DNA of 64,000 bases, taken from Hymenobacter metallicola (GTDB lineage Bacteria > Bacteroidota > Bacteroidia > Cytophagales > Hymenobacteraceae). The notes under the pieces are model-generated. The model did no database searches. It saw only the letters and a list, made by a program, of their open reading frames with translations, and had not been told where the DNA came from. This document shows positions 15,801 through 23,779 of this stretch, in pieces (position 1 is the stretch's first letter; the number at the start of each line of letters is the position of its first letter). The stretch lies in assembly GCF_004745645.1 (NCBI RefSeq), contig NZ_SRMB01000006.1, positions 124,001 to 188,000 of the forward strand, read 5' to 3'. The translations under genes were made by a program, and so were the position numbers.

Positions 15801-16496
15801 TTAGCCGTCGAGCAGGTTGACGAACACCCGCACGTAGTAGCCGCTCACAAACAGCAGGGCGATGCCGCTCACCAGCTGGATGCCGCGTCGCCAGCGGGTC
15901 GACTGCGCCAGCGCCGTGAGCGACTTGGCAAACACGCCGGCCAGCAGAAACGGCAGGCCCCGCCCGATGCCAAAGGCCAGGGCCAGCAGCAGCCCCCGCC
16001 CCACGCTGGCCTGCCCCGCCGCCACGGCCAGCAGCAGCAGCAGCGGCGCGGCGGAGGTGCCCAGGCTGAAGATGAAGCCGTACACGAACGTGCCGCTCAG
16101 CCCCGGCTTACGCAGGGTCTGCAGCTGGTGGGGCTTCAGGTAGGGCCCGTAGAACGCCACCACGGTGGCCAGCAGCGAAATGCCCGCCATGGCCAGGGCC
16201 CAGTACCGCCCGAAGGACTCGGTCAGGATGACGCCCAACCGGCCGGCTACGGCCCCGAGTACCGTCAAACTCACCACGATGCCCAAAAAGAAGGCCACCG
16301 CCACGGGCAGCCCGCTGCGCTTGCTGGCCGTTTCCGAGTTGGTGCTCACCAGGCCCGCCAGCCCCAGGCCCACGGGCAGCGAGCACGGGCACACGCTGCA
16401 GGCCACCACGCCGGCCACCACGGCCAGCAGGGCCGAAAACCCCAGGCCCCCGGCCAGCGACGCGGCCGATTGGTGCAGGAAATCCTCTAAGCTCAT
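15801..16496 (-). CDS. CcdA/DsbD-like transmembrane protein
   Basis: The 231-residue protein has six or so hydrophobic segments. The first contains CSVCPCSLPVGLG, and a later one FSLGTSAAPLLLL; paired Cys and Pro residues in these helices are typical of CcdA/DsbD/TauE-SafE-type membrane proteins that move electrons or ions. It overlaps the upstream HMA gene by 4 bp (ATGA), so they are co-translated. A role in reducing periplasmic cysteines of the HMA protein or transporting metal is plausible. Substrate unknown. Confidence 0.6.
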   Translation of the reverse strand: MSLEDFLHQSAASLAGGLGFSALLAVVAGVVACSVCPCSLPVGLGLAGLVSTNSETASKRSGLPVAVAFFLGIVVSLTVLGAVAGRLGVILTESFGRYWALAMAGISLLATVVAFYGPYLKPHQLQTLRKPGLSGTFVYGFIFSLGTSAAPLLLLLAVAAGQASVGRGLLLALAFGIGRGLPFLLAGVFAKSLTALAQSTRWRRGIQLVSGIALLFVSGYYVRVFVNLLDG

Positions 16497-16855
16497 TTGC
16501 CGGTGACGGTGGTCAGCGCGCCGGCCTTATAGCCCTTGGCATTGACCGCTGCTTGAATCTGCTCCGGCTTCACCTTTTGGGGGTCGTAGGCCACCGTGGC
16601 CGTACGCTGCTCCAGGCTCACGGCGACCGTCGAGATGCCGTAGAGGCCTTTCAGAGTTTGTTTGACGTTGGAGACGCACGAGCCGCAGGACATGCCTTCG
16701 ATGGGCAGCGTAGCGGTGGTGAAGCCCACGAGCTGAGCGGACGTCGCGGCTGGGGTGGTCTGCTTAGGGGACTGCTGGCCGCAGGCCGTCGTAGCCAGGC
16801 TCAGGGTAATCAGGGTGCCCAACAGGGCCGATTTGGAAACAGTAAGTGCGAACAT
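16493..16855 (-). CDS. Periplasmic heavy-metal-associated (HMA) protein
   Basis: The 120-residue protein has an N-terminal lipoprotein-like signal (LSLATTAC, Cys near residue 25) followed by one HMA fold. The metal-binding loop reads GMSCGSC near residues 54-60, with CxxC. It should carry Cu(I) or a similar soft metal in the periplasm. It lies between the P1B ATPase and the CcdA-like protein and overlaps the latter by 4 bp. Confidence 0.85.
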   Translation of the reverse strand: MFALTVSKSALLGTLITLSLATTACGQQSPKQTTPAATSAQLVGFTTATLPIEGMSCGSCVSNVKQTLKGLYGISTVAVSLEQRTATVAYDPQKVKPEQIQAAVNAKGYKAGALTTVTGK

Positions 16856-16931
16856 GGAAGGGGAGAATAATTTGTTAAAGAACCGATGAAAAGCGTCCGT
16901 CCGGAAGCTGGTAGGCGTATGCCGGCCCGCT

Positions 16932-19334
16932 TCAAACCTCCACGGCCGTAAAGCCGGACTCGGCCAGCGCGTCCATCAGCTGCTGCTGTTTGACTTGGCC
17001 GGGCTGGTACTGCACGTACACCTGCTTCTGCGCCACCTTGGGCTTTACTTCCTGCACGCCGGGCAGCTTGGTGAGCTTGGCGCTGATGGCCCCGGCGCAG
17101 CCCTCGCAGACCATGTTGGGCACGCTGAACTCCACCTGGGCCAGCGTGCTGGCCTCGGGCACCACTTCCGTGCCCCGGTCCAGTTTAATCGAGCGGATGC
17201 GCAGGGTATTGAGCAGGATGGCAAAAATGCTGAATATCATGACCGCAATGGCCAGCACAGGGGTGATGTAACCGAGGGCGGCCAGGCTCATGCCCACCAC
17301 GTTGAACAGCACGGCCACCAGCACGTTGCCGGTCATGGTGCGGTAGCTGGCCTTGCCCAGCACGAGGGCGTTGACCACGTCGTCCAGCCGGTCGCCGATG
17401 AGGATGACGCCGGCCGATTCAATGGCCACGTCGGTGCCCGCGCCGATGGCAATGCCCACCTCGGCCTGCGCCAGGGCGGGGGCATCGTTAATGCCGTCGC
17501 CCACCATGGCCACCTTGCGGCCTTGTCCCTGCAGCTGCTCAATGATGGCCACCTTGTCGGCCGGCAGCAGCTGCGCATGAATCTCGTCGATGCCCAGCGC
17601 CCGGCCGATGGCCTGCGCCGCGCCGTTGGCGTCGCCGGTGAGCATGACAGTGCGGATGTTTTTCTGCGCCAAGCGGGCCATGACGTGCTCCGCGCCCCGG
17701 CGGGGCGTGTCCTGCAGCGCCACCAGGGCCAGCACCTCGCTGCCCCGGGCCAGCACCACCACGGTTTTGCCGGCCGCGTCCAACGCCGAAATGCGGCTCT
17801 GCACGGCGGCACTAAACGTTACGCCACGCTCCTGGATAAAGCCAGGCTTGCCGGCCAGCACCTCCCCGCCGCTGACCAGAGCCGACACGCCCTTGCCCGG
17901 CGTAGCGCGGAAATTCTCGGTGGCCAGCTCCGCCGCGCCTTCTTTCTTGGCGAAGAAGCCGATGGCCTGCCCCAGCGGGTGTTCGCTCTGCCGTTCCACG
18001 GCGGCTAGCAGCGCCAGCGCGTCCATGCGCTCACCGTTGATGACCTCCACGTCGGTCACCGTGGGCCGGCCGTAGGTCAGCGTGCCGGTCTTGTCAAACA
18101 CCAGCGTGTCGACAATGGACAGGCCGTAGAACACCTCGCTGGCTTTCACCAGCAGGCCGATGGAAATGCCCTTGCCGCCGGCAATGGCCGCGAGCATGGG
18201 CGTGGTGATGCCCAGGGCACAAGGGTAGCCCATGATGATGGTTGTGACCAGCGCCAGGGTGGCCTTGTTATAGTCGCCGGTAATTAAGGCCCAGGCCACA
18301 AAGGCCAGGCCCGCCACAATGAAAACCACGGGGCCGTAGTAGTTCATGAGCTTGTCGGCCAGCAGCTCCACCGGGGGCTTGCGCTCGGCAATCTGGCTCA
18401 TGAGCCGCACCACCTGGTTAAGGAAGGAATCCAGCCCCACCTTGGTCACGCGCACCTGCAGCGCCCCGTCCAGGTTCAGCGTGCCACCGATGACCTTGGA
18501 CCCGGCTTCCTTGGTGGCCGGCACCGACTCGCCGGTAAAGCTCGACTCGTCCACGCTGGCCTGGCCCGAGACGACTTCGCCGTCCAGGGGCAGCCGCTCG
18601 CCGGGGCGCACTTCCACGAGTTCGCCCACCGCCACGTCGCTGGTGAGCACGTCCACGGCCTGGTCGCCGCGCCGCACCCGGGCCCGCGGCGGCTGCAGGC
18701 TCAGCAGCTTACGCACGGCCTCGGAGGCCTTTTTGCGGGTGTCGAGCTTGAAGTAAGCGAAGAACAGGTGCAGCGACATCAGCCAGGCGGCCACGGGCAG
18801 GAAGTTGGGCCAGCGCGCATCCGTGAGCGACAGGCTGCCGATGATGAACGAGCCCCAGGCCCCGGCCGAGAGCAGCACGTTGGCGTTGATGACCCGCTGG
18901 CCCAGGGCCATGAGCGTCTTGCGCAGAATCGGGTAGCCCACCCAGAACAGCACCACCAGCGCCACCGCCAAACTGAAATAGCCGCGGGTCTGCGCCGGCA
19001 GGCCGAAGAGGTTCAAGGGGTCCACCAGCAGGTCAATGGCCGAGAGCACCATGCCGATGGTGCCGCGCTGCTTGATGACTTCAAACAGGTCCTCGTCGTT
19101 TTTGTACTGCTGCGTTTCGGTCGCCGAGACCGTGTAGCCCAGCTTTTCCACCGCTACGGCCAGCTCTTCCCGGCTCATCTGCGCCGTATCAGCCTCGACC
19201 AGCACGATGCCGTGCACGAGGTTCACCATGACGCTGTTCACGCCGGGGTTGCGCTTCAGGGCCGACTCGACGCTCATCGTGCAGAACGAGCACATGAGCC
19301 CCGAGACTTTCATTTGCACCATTTCAGTGGCCAT
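16932..19334 (-). CDS. P1B-type heavy-metal ATPase with YPC motif and two HMA domains
   Basis: The 800-residue protein has an N-terminal HMA domain (LMCSFC near residue 14), transmembrane helices, and the P-type core: phosphorylation site DKTGTLTYG, SEHPLG in the nucleotide domain, and GDGINDAPAL. A second HMA domain (MVCEGC) closes the C-terminus. The ion-binding motif in the sixth helix is GYPCALG, not the CPC of Cu ATPases, and the last helix lacks the usual MxxSS. Metal specificity is therefore uncertain, though the neighbours point to a soft metal such as copper or mercury. It is encoded between the thioredoxin-like gene and the HMA protein. Confidence 0.88.
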   Translation of the reverse strand: MATEMVQMKVSGLMCSFCTMSVESALKRNPGVNSVMVNLVHGIVLVEADTAQMSREELAVAVEKLGYTVSATETQQYKNDEDLFEVIKQRGTIGMVLSAIDLLVDPLNLFGLPAQTRGYFSLAVALVVLFWVGYPILRKTLMALGQRVINANVLLSAGAWGSFIIGSLSLTDARWPNFLPVAAWLMSLHLFFAYFKLDTRKKASEAVRKLLSLQPPRARVRRGDQAVDVLTSDVAVGELVEVRPGERLPLDGEVVSGQASVDESSFTGESVPATKEAGSKVIGGTLNLDGALQVRVTKVGLDSFLNQVVRLMSQIAERKPPVELLADKLMNYYGPVVFIVAGLAFVAWALITGDYNKATLALVTTIIMGYPCALGITTPMLAAIAGGKGISIGLLVKASEVFYGLSIVDTLVFDKTGTLTYGRPTVTDVEVINGERMDALALLAAVERQSEHPLGQAIGFFAKKEGAAELATENFRATPGKGVSALVSGGEVLAGKPGFIQERGVTFSAAVQSRISALDAAGKTVVVLARGSEVLALVALQDTPRRGAEHVMARLAQKNIRTVMLTGDANGAAQAIGRALGIDEIHAQLLPADKVAIIEQLQGQGRKVAMVGDGINDAPALAQAEVGIAIGAGTDVAIESAGVILIGDRLDDVVNALVLGKASYRTMTGNVLVAVLFNVVGMSLAALGYITPVLAIAVMIFSIFAILLNTLRIRSIKLDRGTEVVPEASTLAQVEFSVPNMVCEGCAGAISAKLTKLPGVQEVKPKVAQKQVYVQYQPGQVKQQQLMDALAESGFTAVEV

Positions 19335-19446
19335 AATTCAAGAACTTTAGGACTGCCCACCCCGTGCAGGGGCAGGCGTCCAGAGTGGACCCAGTGCCGA
19401 CGCGGAAACCGCGCGGACAGGCCGGGGTAAGCAGGAAGGGGAATGA

Positions 19447-19737
19447 TTAAGCGGGCTCGGTGGCGGGCACGGCCTGGCCAATGCCGGCGGCCTCCAGCGC
19501 TTCTTTGGTGATGCCGCCGCCCTGGCAGCAGGCCAGCAGCGCACCGTTCACGGACACCGCGGGCAAGGTTTGCACGCCCAGCAGGCGGGCCCGGCGCAGG
19601 GCGGGGTTGCCCGCTTCGGTGCCGGCCAGGTTGTGCGTGATGATGTCGCAGCTGGGGCAAGCGGTACTTTTTACCAGCTCCACCACGGGGCTGCACAAGG
19701 GGCAGCCGGCGGTGAATACTTCGATAATGCGTTTCAT
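19447..19737 (-). CDS. Thioredoxin/glutaredoxin-like small protein
   Basis: Starting at ATG 19737 the product begins MKRIIEVFTAGCPLC and has 96 residues. The strand-CxxC arrangement (CPLC near residue 12), a second CPSC, and a later LGVQTLPAVSVNG (cis-Pro loop) mark a thioredoxin-like fold. It also has a CC pair near the end. It sits between CsoR and the P1B ATPase and probably binds or reduces metal-reactive thiols. Confidence 0.7.
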   Translation of the reverse strand: MKRIIEVFTAGCPLCSPVVELVKSTACPSCDIITHNLAGTEAGNPALRRARLLGVQTLPAVSVNGALLACCQGGGITKEALEAAGIGQAVPATEPA

Positions 19738-19807
19738 GGGGAAGGGGTTAGCGTATACAGTGAGACAAAGCTCCACTCACCCCCTGGGTGTCGGTCAAGA
19801 CTTATTT

Positions 19808-20188
19808 TCATCTTTTTTTCCCAAGCCCCGCATTGTGCTGTTCCAGCCGCCCGCCAATCTCGCGCAGCTCCTGCATTTTCTGCGTCAACTCGCTTTCCGT
19901 CAGATTCGGAAACTGCCGCCGCAGCTCCTCAATGCGCCCCGCGTCCTGGCAGTCGCCGGGGCAGGCCCCTACCACGTCCACAATTTGCAGCGCTAGGCCC
20001 TTACGAAATACCTCGTCCAGCAGCAGGTGTTCGGCACTGCTCAATCCGTTGGTCACGGCCTTGAACTGAACCAGCACCTGGTCGGGCTCGATATTCTCCG
20101 CGTCCAGCATCTTGCCGATGCCCTGCAGCTGACCGGCGAGCATGTTGAGGCGGCTTTTCAGGTCGCGGGTAAGGTCTTTGGGCAGCAT
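19808..20188 (-). CDS. csoR: CsoR/FrmR-family metal-sensing repressor
   Basis: From ATG 20188 the protein has 126 residues beginning MLPKDLTRDLKSRLNMLAGQ. Its first 85 residues form the helical DUF156 fold (LKSRLNMLAGQLQGIGKML, then a long DQVLVQFKAVTNGLSSAEHLLLD helix). The family's Cys-His-Cys copper ligands are not obvious: the first Cys position reads Val, and CPGDC appears later, so the inducer may differ from Cu(I). It is the first gene of the minus-strand metal operon and probably represses it. An open extension to 20320 is not used. Confidence 0.75.
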   Translation of the reverse strand: MLPKDLTRDLKSRLNMLAGQLQGIGKMLDAENIEPDQVLVQFKAVTNGLSSAEHLLLDEVFRKGLALQIVDVVGACPGDCQDAGRIEELRRQFPNLTESELTQKMQELREIGGRLEQHNAGLGKKR

Positions 20189-20308
20189 AGGTGTTGATTT
20201 TTTTGCAAGTACGAAGCCGCCGAGGGTGTCCGTCAAGGGCCCGCTGCTTTTTTGTCGTAGGGTTACCCGTTTGTCATTGACCTCCGCCAACAAGTGAACC
20301 CTTTTTGC

Positions 20309-20332
20309 GTACTTTAGCATTTGCTTAAATAC
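20309..20332. promoter_or_regulatory. Candidate ArsR/SmtB operator
   Basis: An imperfect palindrome of 11+2+11 bases (9 of 11 pairs match) centred at 20320/20321 lies 25 bp before the ArsR-type gene. Core halves are ttagca and tgctta. Length and symmetry fit ArsR/SmtB operators, so it likely autoregulates the plus-strand operon, and may also affect the divergent csoR side. Confidence 0.5.
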
Positions 20333-20356
20333 AATAGTAGGCTTTTAGGCTTCTCG

Positions 20357-20728
20357 ATGAATCCAACCCCCTGCGTTCGGGTCTTTGCCGACACCGACCA
20401 CATTCAGCAGTGCCAACAGCGCCTGACCCAGGCCGCCCCCGCGCTTGGCTCACTGGCCAATGTCCTAGCGTTGGCCGGCAACGAAGTGCGCCTGCAAATG
20501 CTCTTTCTGCTGGCCGATGAGCAGCTGTGCGTGTGCGACCTGGCCGACGTACTCCAAATGACTATTTCGGCCGTGTCCCAGCACCTGCGCAAGCTCAAAG
20601 ACGGCGGCGTGGTCACCGCCCGCAAAGTGGGTCAGACGGTATTTTACACCCTCAGCCCCGAACACCTGCCCGTGCTGCAGCCGCTTTTGGCTCGCCTGAC
20701 TACTACCCAACCCGAACCGGCCCCATGA
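20357..20728 (+). CDS. ArsR/SmtB-family metalloregulator
   Basis: The 123-residue product begins at ATG 20357 (MNPTPCVRV). A winged helix-turn-helix covers about residues 35-110. ADEQLCVCDLADVL near 55-68 gives the CxC thiol site of ArsR/CadC-type sensors next to the recognition helix region (TISAVSQHLRKLKDGG). It should release DNA on binding a soft or thiophilic metal. Its stop overlaps the merTP start (ATGA), so the two are co-translated. Confidence 0.85.
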   Translation: MNPTPCVRVFADTDHIQQCQQRLTQAAPALGSLANVLALAGNEVRLQMLFLLADEQLCVCDLADVLQMTISAVSQHLRKLKDGGVVTARKVGQTVFYTLSPEHLPVLQPLLARLTTTQPEPAP

Positions 20729-21348
20729 ACAACGCCCCCGCCCAGCCCTCCAAATCGTTGTTTGGCGCCGGCCTGCTGGCCGCGCTGGCCGCTTCGCTCT
20801 GCTGCATCACCCCGCTGCTGGCCGTGGTCGGCGGACTCGGAGGGGCCGCCAGCTCTTTCGCCTGGCTCGAACCCTACCGCCTCTATTTGGTGGCCCTGAC
20901 CGTGGCCGTGCTCGGCTTTGCTTGGTACCGCCAGCTGCGCCCCGCGCCGGCCGCGGCCGACTGCTGTGCTGTGCCTGCCCAACGTTCATTCATGCAGTCT
21001 ACCGGCTTCTTGGCGTCCATTACGGTCTTGGCGGCCCTGCTGCTGGTCTTTCCCTACTACGGCGCCGCCCTTTACCCCACCGCCAAGCCCACTGTTTCCG
21101 TGGCCACCGCCCCCGGCGGCGCCCCCATCTGGCAAACCCGCACCTACCGCATCCAAGGCATGACCTGCGAGGCCTGCGCCCGCCACGTCGAAAGTGCCGT
21201 GCAGCAAGTGCCCGGCGTGCAGTCCGTGGCCGTTTCCTATGACCAGGCCACCGCCCAGGTGCGCTACAACAGCGCCCAGGCCCGGGCCGCCCAGGTCGAG
21301 AGCGCCATTAACAGCACCGGCTACCACGTCCAGAACCCCACCCGCTAA
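20725..21348 (+). CDS. merTP: Mercuric transport fusion protein MerT-MerP
   Basis: The 207-residue protein starts at ATG 20725, overlapping the regulator stop. Residues about 10-115 hold three hydrophobic helices; the first has LCCITPLL, the vicinal Cys pair of MerT, and the loop DCCA lies after the second. A periplasmic HMA domain follows with GMTCEACARH near 147-156, equivalent to MerP. Such fusions import Hg(II) or related metals in Bacteroidota. No mercuric reductase is in the window, so detoxification would depend on another gene or the metal may not be mercury. Confidence 0.85.
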   Translation: MNNAPAQPSKSLFGAGLLAALAASLCCITPLLAVVGGLGGAASSFAWLEPYRLYLVALTVAVLGFAWYRQLRPAPAAADCCAVPAQRSFMQSTGFLASITVLAALLLVFPYYGAALYPTAKPTVSVATAPGGAPIWQTRTYRIQGMTCEACARHVESAVQQVPGVQSVAVSYDQATAQVRYNSAQARAAQVESAINSTGYHVQNPTR

Positions 21349-21358
21349 CCACCGCCCC

Positions 21359-21589
21359 ATGACGCCCACCCAACCCGTCACCCTTACCTCCGTGCTCACC
21401 TGCCCCGTCTGCCAGCACGCGCAGGCCGAGCAGATGCCCACCGACGCCTGCCAGTGGTTCTACGAGTGCACAAGTTGCCACACCGTTCTTAAACCCCTGG
21501 CCGGCGACTGTTGCGTGTACTGCTCGTATGGCTCCGTCCCCTGCCCGCCCATCCAGGAGCAGGGCAAAGGTGCCTGTGGCTGCTGCTAA
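21359..21589 (+). CDS. GDCCVxCSYGxxxCPP-type Cys-rich protein
   Basis: The 76-residue protein carries CPVC, CTSC, then GDCCVYCSYGSVPCPP and a C-terminal CGCC. This is the small GDCCVxC family commonly found beside merTP in Bacteroidota and Proteobacteria, presumed to bind thiophilic metals. It starts 10 bp after merTP and is part of the same operon. Confidence 0.8.
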   Translation: MTPTQPVTLTSVLTCPVCQHAQAEQMPTDACQWFYECTSCHTVLKPLAGDCCVYCSYGSVPCPPIQEQGKGACGCC

Positions 21590-21626
21590 TCAACCTCTCA
21601 CTGTCAATATTTTACCTTCTCAACTC

Positions 21627-21839
21627 ATGAAAAACCTACTCCTTGCCCTGACATTATTTGCCTCCATCGGCACCGCTGCCGCCAACGACGGCAAGCCCGG
21701 CAAAAAGGCTAAGAAGGCCACCGCCGAAGCCAAGATGCAGTGCGCCAAAGACGAGAAAGCCGGCGCTGGCTGCTGCGCCAAGAAACTTGCCACGGCGGCC
21801 ATCGCCACTCCGGCTACTCCGCAAGCAGCCAAGAAATAA
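21627..21839 (+). CDS. Small secreted Lys/Ala/Cys-rich protein
   Basis: A 70-residue product with a signal peptide (cleavage near ATAAA, residue 19) followed by a Lys/Ala-rich chain with three Cys residues (MQC, GCC). It is the last gene before a strong terminator in the merTP operon, so it may bind metal in the periplasm. No family recognised. Confidence 0.55.
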   Translation: MKNLLLALTLFASIGTAAANDGKPGKKAKKATAEAKMQCAKDEKAGAGCCAKKLATAAIATPATPQAAKK

Positions 21840-21882
21840 GGGCCTTTCCTGGCGGCTGACCAGTAGAAGCTTGTACTTAGTG

Positions 21883-21918
21883 AAAAAGCGCTTGACTTTG
21901 GGAGTCAAGCGCTTTTTT
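21883..21918 (+). terminator. Rho-independent terminator of the merTP operon
   Basis: A perfect 15-bp inverted repeat (21883-21897 and 21903-21917) with a 5-nt loop and a run of T follows the small secreted protein. It separates the merTP operon from the convergent Cus operon. Confidence 0.85.
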
Positions 21919-21989
21919 GGTGGTGCTGGTTCAGCAGGCAAAAGGCAGGCAACGAAAAACAAAACACACAAGTTGTTGAGTCAAGGGCC

Positions 21990-22247
21990 TTACTTCTTTA
22001 CCAGGTCCATGCCGCATTTAGGACACTTGCCGGGCTCGTTGGCAATGACTTCGGGGTGCATTGGGCAGGTGTAGGTTTCGGCGGCGATGACCGGGCCGGG
22101 GTTGCCGCCGGGCGTAGCGACGCTATCGGTCGCTGCGGCAGGGCTGGTAACCGTGCTTGTTTCGGCAGTGCGTTTGGTGTCCGAGCAGGACGTGATAAGG
22201 GCGGAGAGGCTGGTAAGGACTAGGCCAAGGAAAAGAAGCTTTCTCAT
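21990..22247 (-). CDS. Lipoprotein with a heavy-metal-binding domain (HMBD)
   Basis: The 85-residue product has a lipobox (ALITSC, Cys at about residue 21), a Ser/Thr/Ala linker, and one C-terminal heavy-metal-binding domain: YTCPMHPEV, PGKCPKCGM, DLV. This domain binds Cu/Ag and is also at the N-termini of the two CusB proteins upstream. Last gene of the Cus operon. Confidence 0.85.
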   Translation of the reverse strand: MRKLLFLGLVLTSLSALITSCSDTKRTAETSTVTSPAAATDSVATPGGNPGPVIAAETYTCPMHPEVIANEPGKCPKCGMDLVKK

Positions 22248-22327
22248 GGGTTGGTATAGGGGTGATTAATAAACGAGCGCTGAACCGCAGCACCACAACG
22301 GGGTGGTAAGTACTAGAAAGTGACAGG

Positions 22328-23779
22328 CTACATGCTCATGCCGTTCATGCTGTCCTGCGCGCCCTGACGGAGTTGGTACTCGCTTTCCAGCAGGTAAGCA
22401 CCGCTGACCACTACTTGCGCGTCGGCGCTCAGGCCTCCGGTTATGGTCACGCGCTCATCGGTTTCAGGGCCCGTGCTCACTTTGTGGCGGCGGAAGCGGC
22501 CGGCAGCATCCACTTGCTGCCACACGTAGCTGCCGCGGCTGTCGCGCAGCACCGCGTCCTGGGGCAGGGTCAGGGATTGGGTAGCGGCGGTGGTGCTCCG
22601 ACTGGGCAGGCGCACGTTGGCCTGCATCCCCGGCTGCAGCCATCCGCCGGCGTTAGTTACTTGTACTCGCAGCAGTGTCACCTTGCTGTTGGCCTGCCGT
22701 TCGGGGCTGAGAAAGACTACCCGGCCGGCGTAGGTATCGGGCAGCCCGGCGACCTGCACCTGTACGGACTGACCCATCTTGATGCCCGAAACTTCTTCGG
22801 GGTAGAGTTGGGCTTCCACCCAGACCGAAGACAGGTTGGTGAGCGAGACCAGGAGAGTGCCCTCGCCCACGTACTGCCCTTCCGTCACGCCCACGGCCTG
22901 CACCAGGCCCGCCTGCGGGCTGTAAAACGTCAGCGAGGCAGTCGGCCGGCCCGTGGCGGCCAGGGCGCGCAGCTGGCCCTCACTCAGGCCCAGCAGCCGC
23001 AGCCTTTGGCGGGCACTGGCTATAAGGCGGCTGTACTGGTTACCACTTGTGCCCCCGGCCCGCTGTTGGGCCAAGCTAAGCACGTATTCTTGCTGTAGGG
23101 CCTGGAGCTGCTCGCTGTAGATGGACACCAGCGGGGCGCCTGCTTGAATGGATTCCCCGGTCTGACGCACGAACAGGCGTTCCACGCGGCCGGCCACCCG
23201 GCTACTCACCGTGCGGGTCTGGTTGGCGTTGGCCGTAATGGTGCCCGTGAGCAAGGTGGTGCCTGCGGCGCTTCCAGCGCTGCTGCCGGCGCCACCCAGC
23301 GCGGCCACGCGGATGCCCGCGAGCTGCTGCTGTTGCGCGCTCAACATGACTTCCGGCGCGGCAGCTGGCCCGCCAGCGGGGGCCGGCGTGGCCGGCGCCG
23401 CTTTGGCCGCTTTCACGAGGTCCATGCTGCAGATAGGGCATTTACCGGGCATGTCCCGGCTAATCTGGGGGTGCATCGGGCACGTGTAGTGCGTGAGTGC
23501 GGCTGCCGGCGTGACAGCTGTAGCGGGTTTGGCCGCCCCCTGCTTGGTAGCTTTTACCAGGTCCATGGAGCAGATGGGACACTTGCCCGGCTCGTCGCGC
23601 ACGATTTGCGGGTGCATGGGGCAGGTGTAATAGGTGCTGGCGCCGTCGTGGGCGTGGGCGTCCTCGGGCGCGGATTTCTGACAGGCCCCGGCCCCGAAGG
23701 TGAGCAGGCCCGCCAGCAGTGCCAAGGCTATTAAGCGGCCCCGGCTCCAACGGGTGAGCAGGTTAAATGGCTTATTCAT
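22328..23779 (-). CDS. cusB: RND efflux periplasmic adaptor (CusB-like) with two HMBDs
   Basis: From ATG 23779 the protein has 483 residues: a lipoprotein-type signal (Cys near 33), two tandem heavy-metal-binding domains (YTCPMHPQIVRDEPGKCPIC near 50-70 and YTCPMHPQISRDMPGKCPIC near 97-117), then a membrane-fusion adaptor with lipoyl, hairpin and beta-barrel regions (VAGRVERLFVRQTGE, YSPQAGLV, GMQANVRLP). It would link the RND pump to the outer membrane channel and pass metal to it. The start lies inside the end of the upstream adaptor gene (8-bp overlap). Confidence 0.85.
   Translation of the reverse strand: MNKPFNLLTRWSRGRLIALALLAGLLTFGAGACQKSAPEDAHAHDGASTYYTCPMHPQIVRDEPGKCPICSMDLVKATKQGAAKPATAVTPAAALTHYTCPMHPQISRDMPGKCPICSMDLVKAAKAAPATPAPAGGPAAAPEVMLSAQQQQLAGIRVAALGGAGSSAGSAAGTTLLTGTITANANQTRTVSSRVAGRVERLFVRQTGESIQAGAPLVSIYSEQLQALQQEYVLSLAQQRAGGTSGNQYSRLIASARQRLRLLGLSEGQLRALAATGRPTASLTFYSPQAGLVQAVGVTEGQYVGEGTLLVSLTNLSSVWVEAQLYPEEVSGIKMGQSVQVQVAGLPDTYAGRVVFLSPERQANSKVTLLRVQVTNAGGWLQPGMQANVRLPSRSTTAATQSLTLPQDAVLRDSRGSYVWQQVDAAGRFRRHKVSTGPETDERVTITGGLSADAQVVVSGAYLLESEYQLRQGAQDSMNGMSM

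Noticed and set aside
15638..15820. Plus-strand frame in the copper intergenic gap
   Set aside because: Short, GC-rich, no start context or family likeness.
16995..18008. Plus-strand open frame opposite the P1B ATPase
   Set aside because: Antisense shadow; the minus-strand ATPase is clearly the gene.
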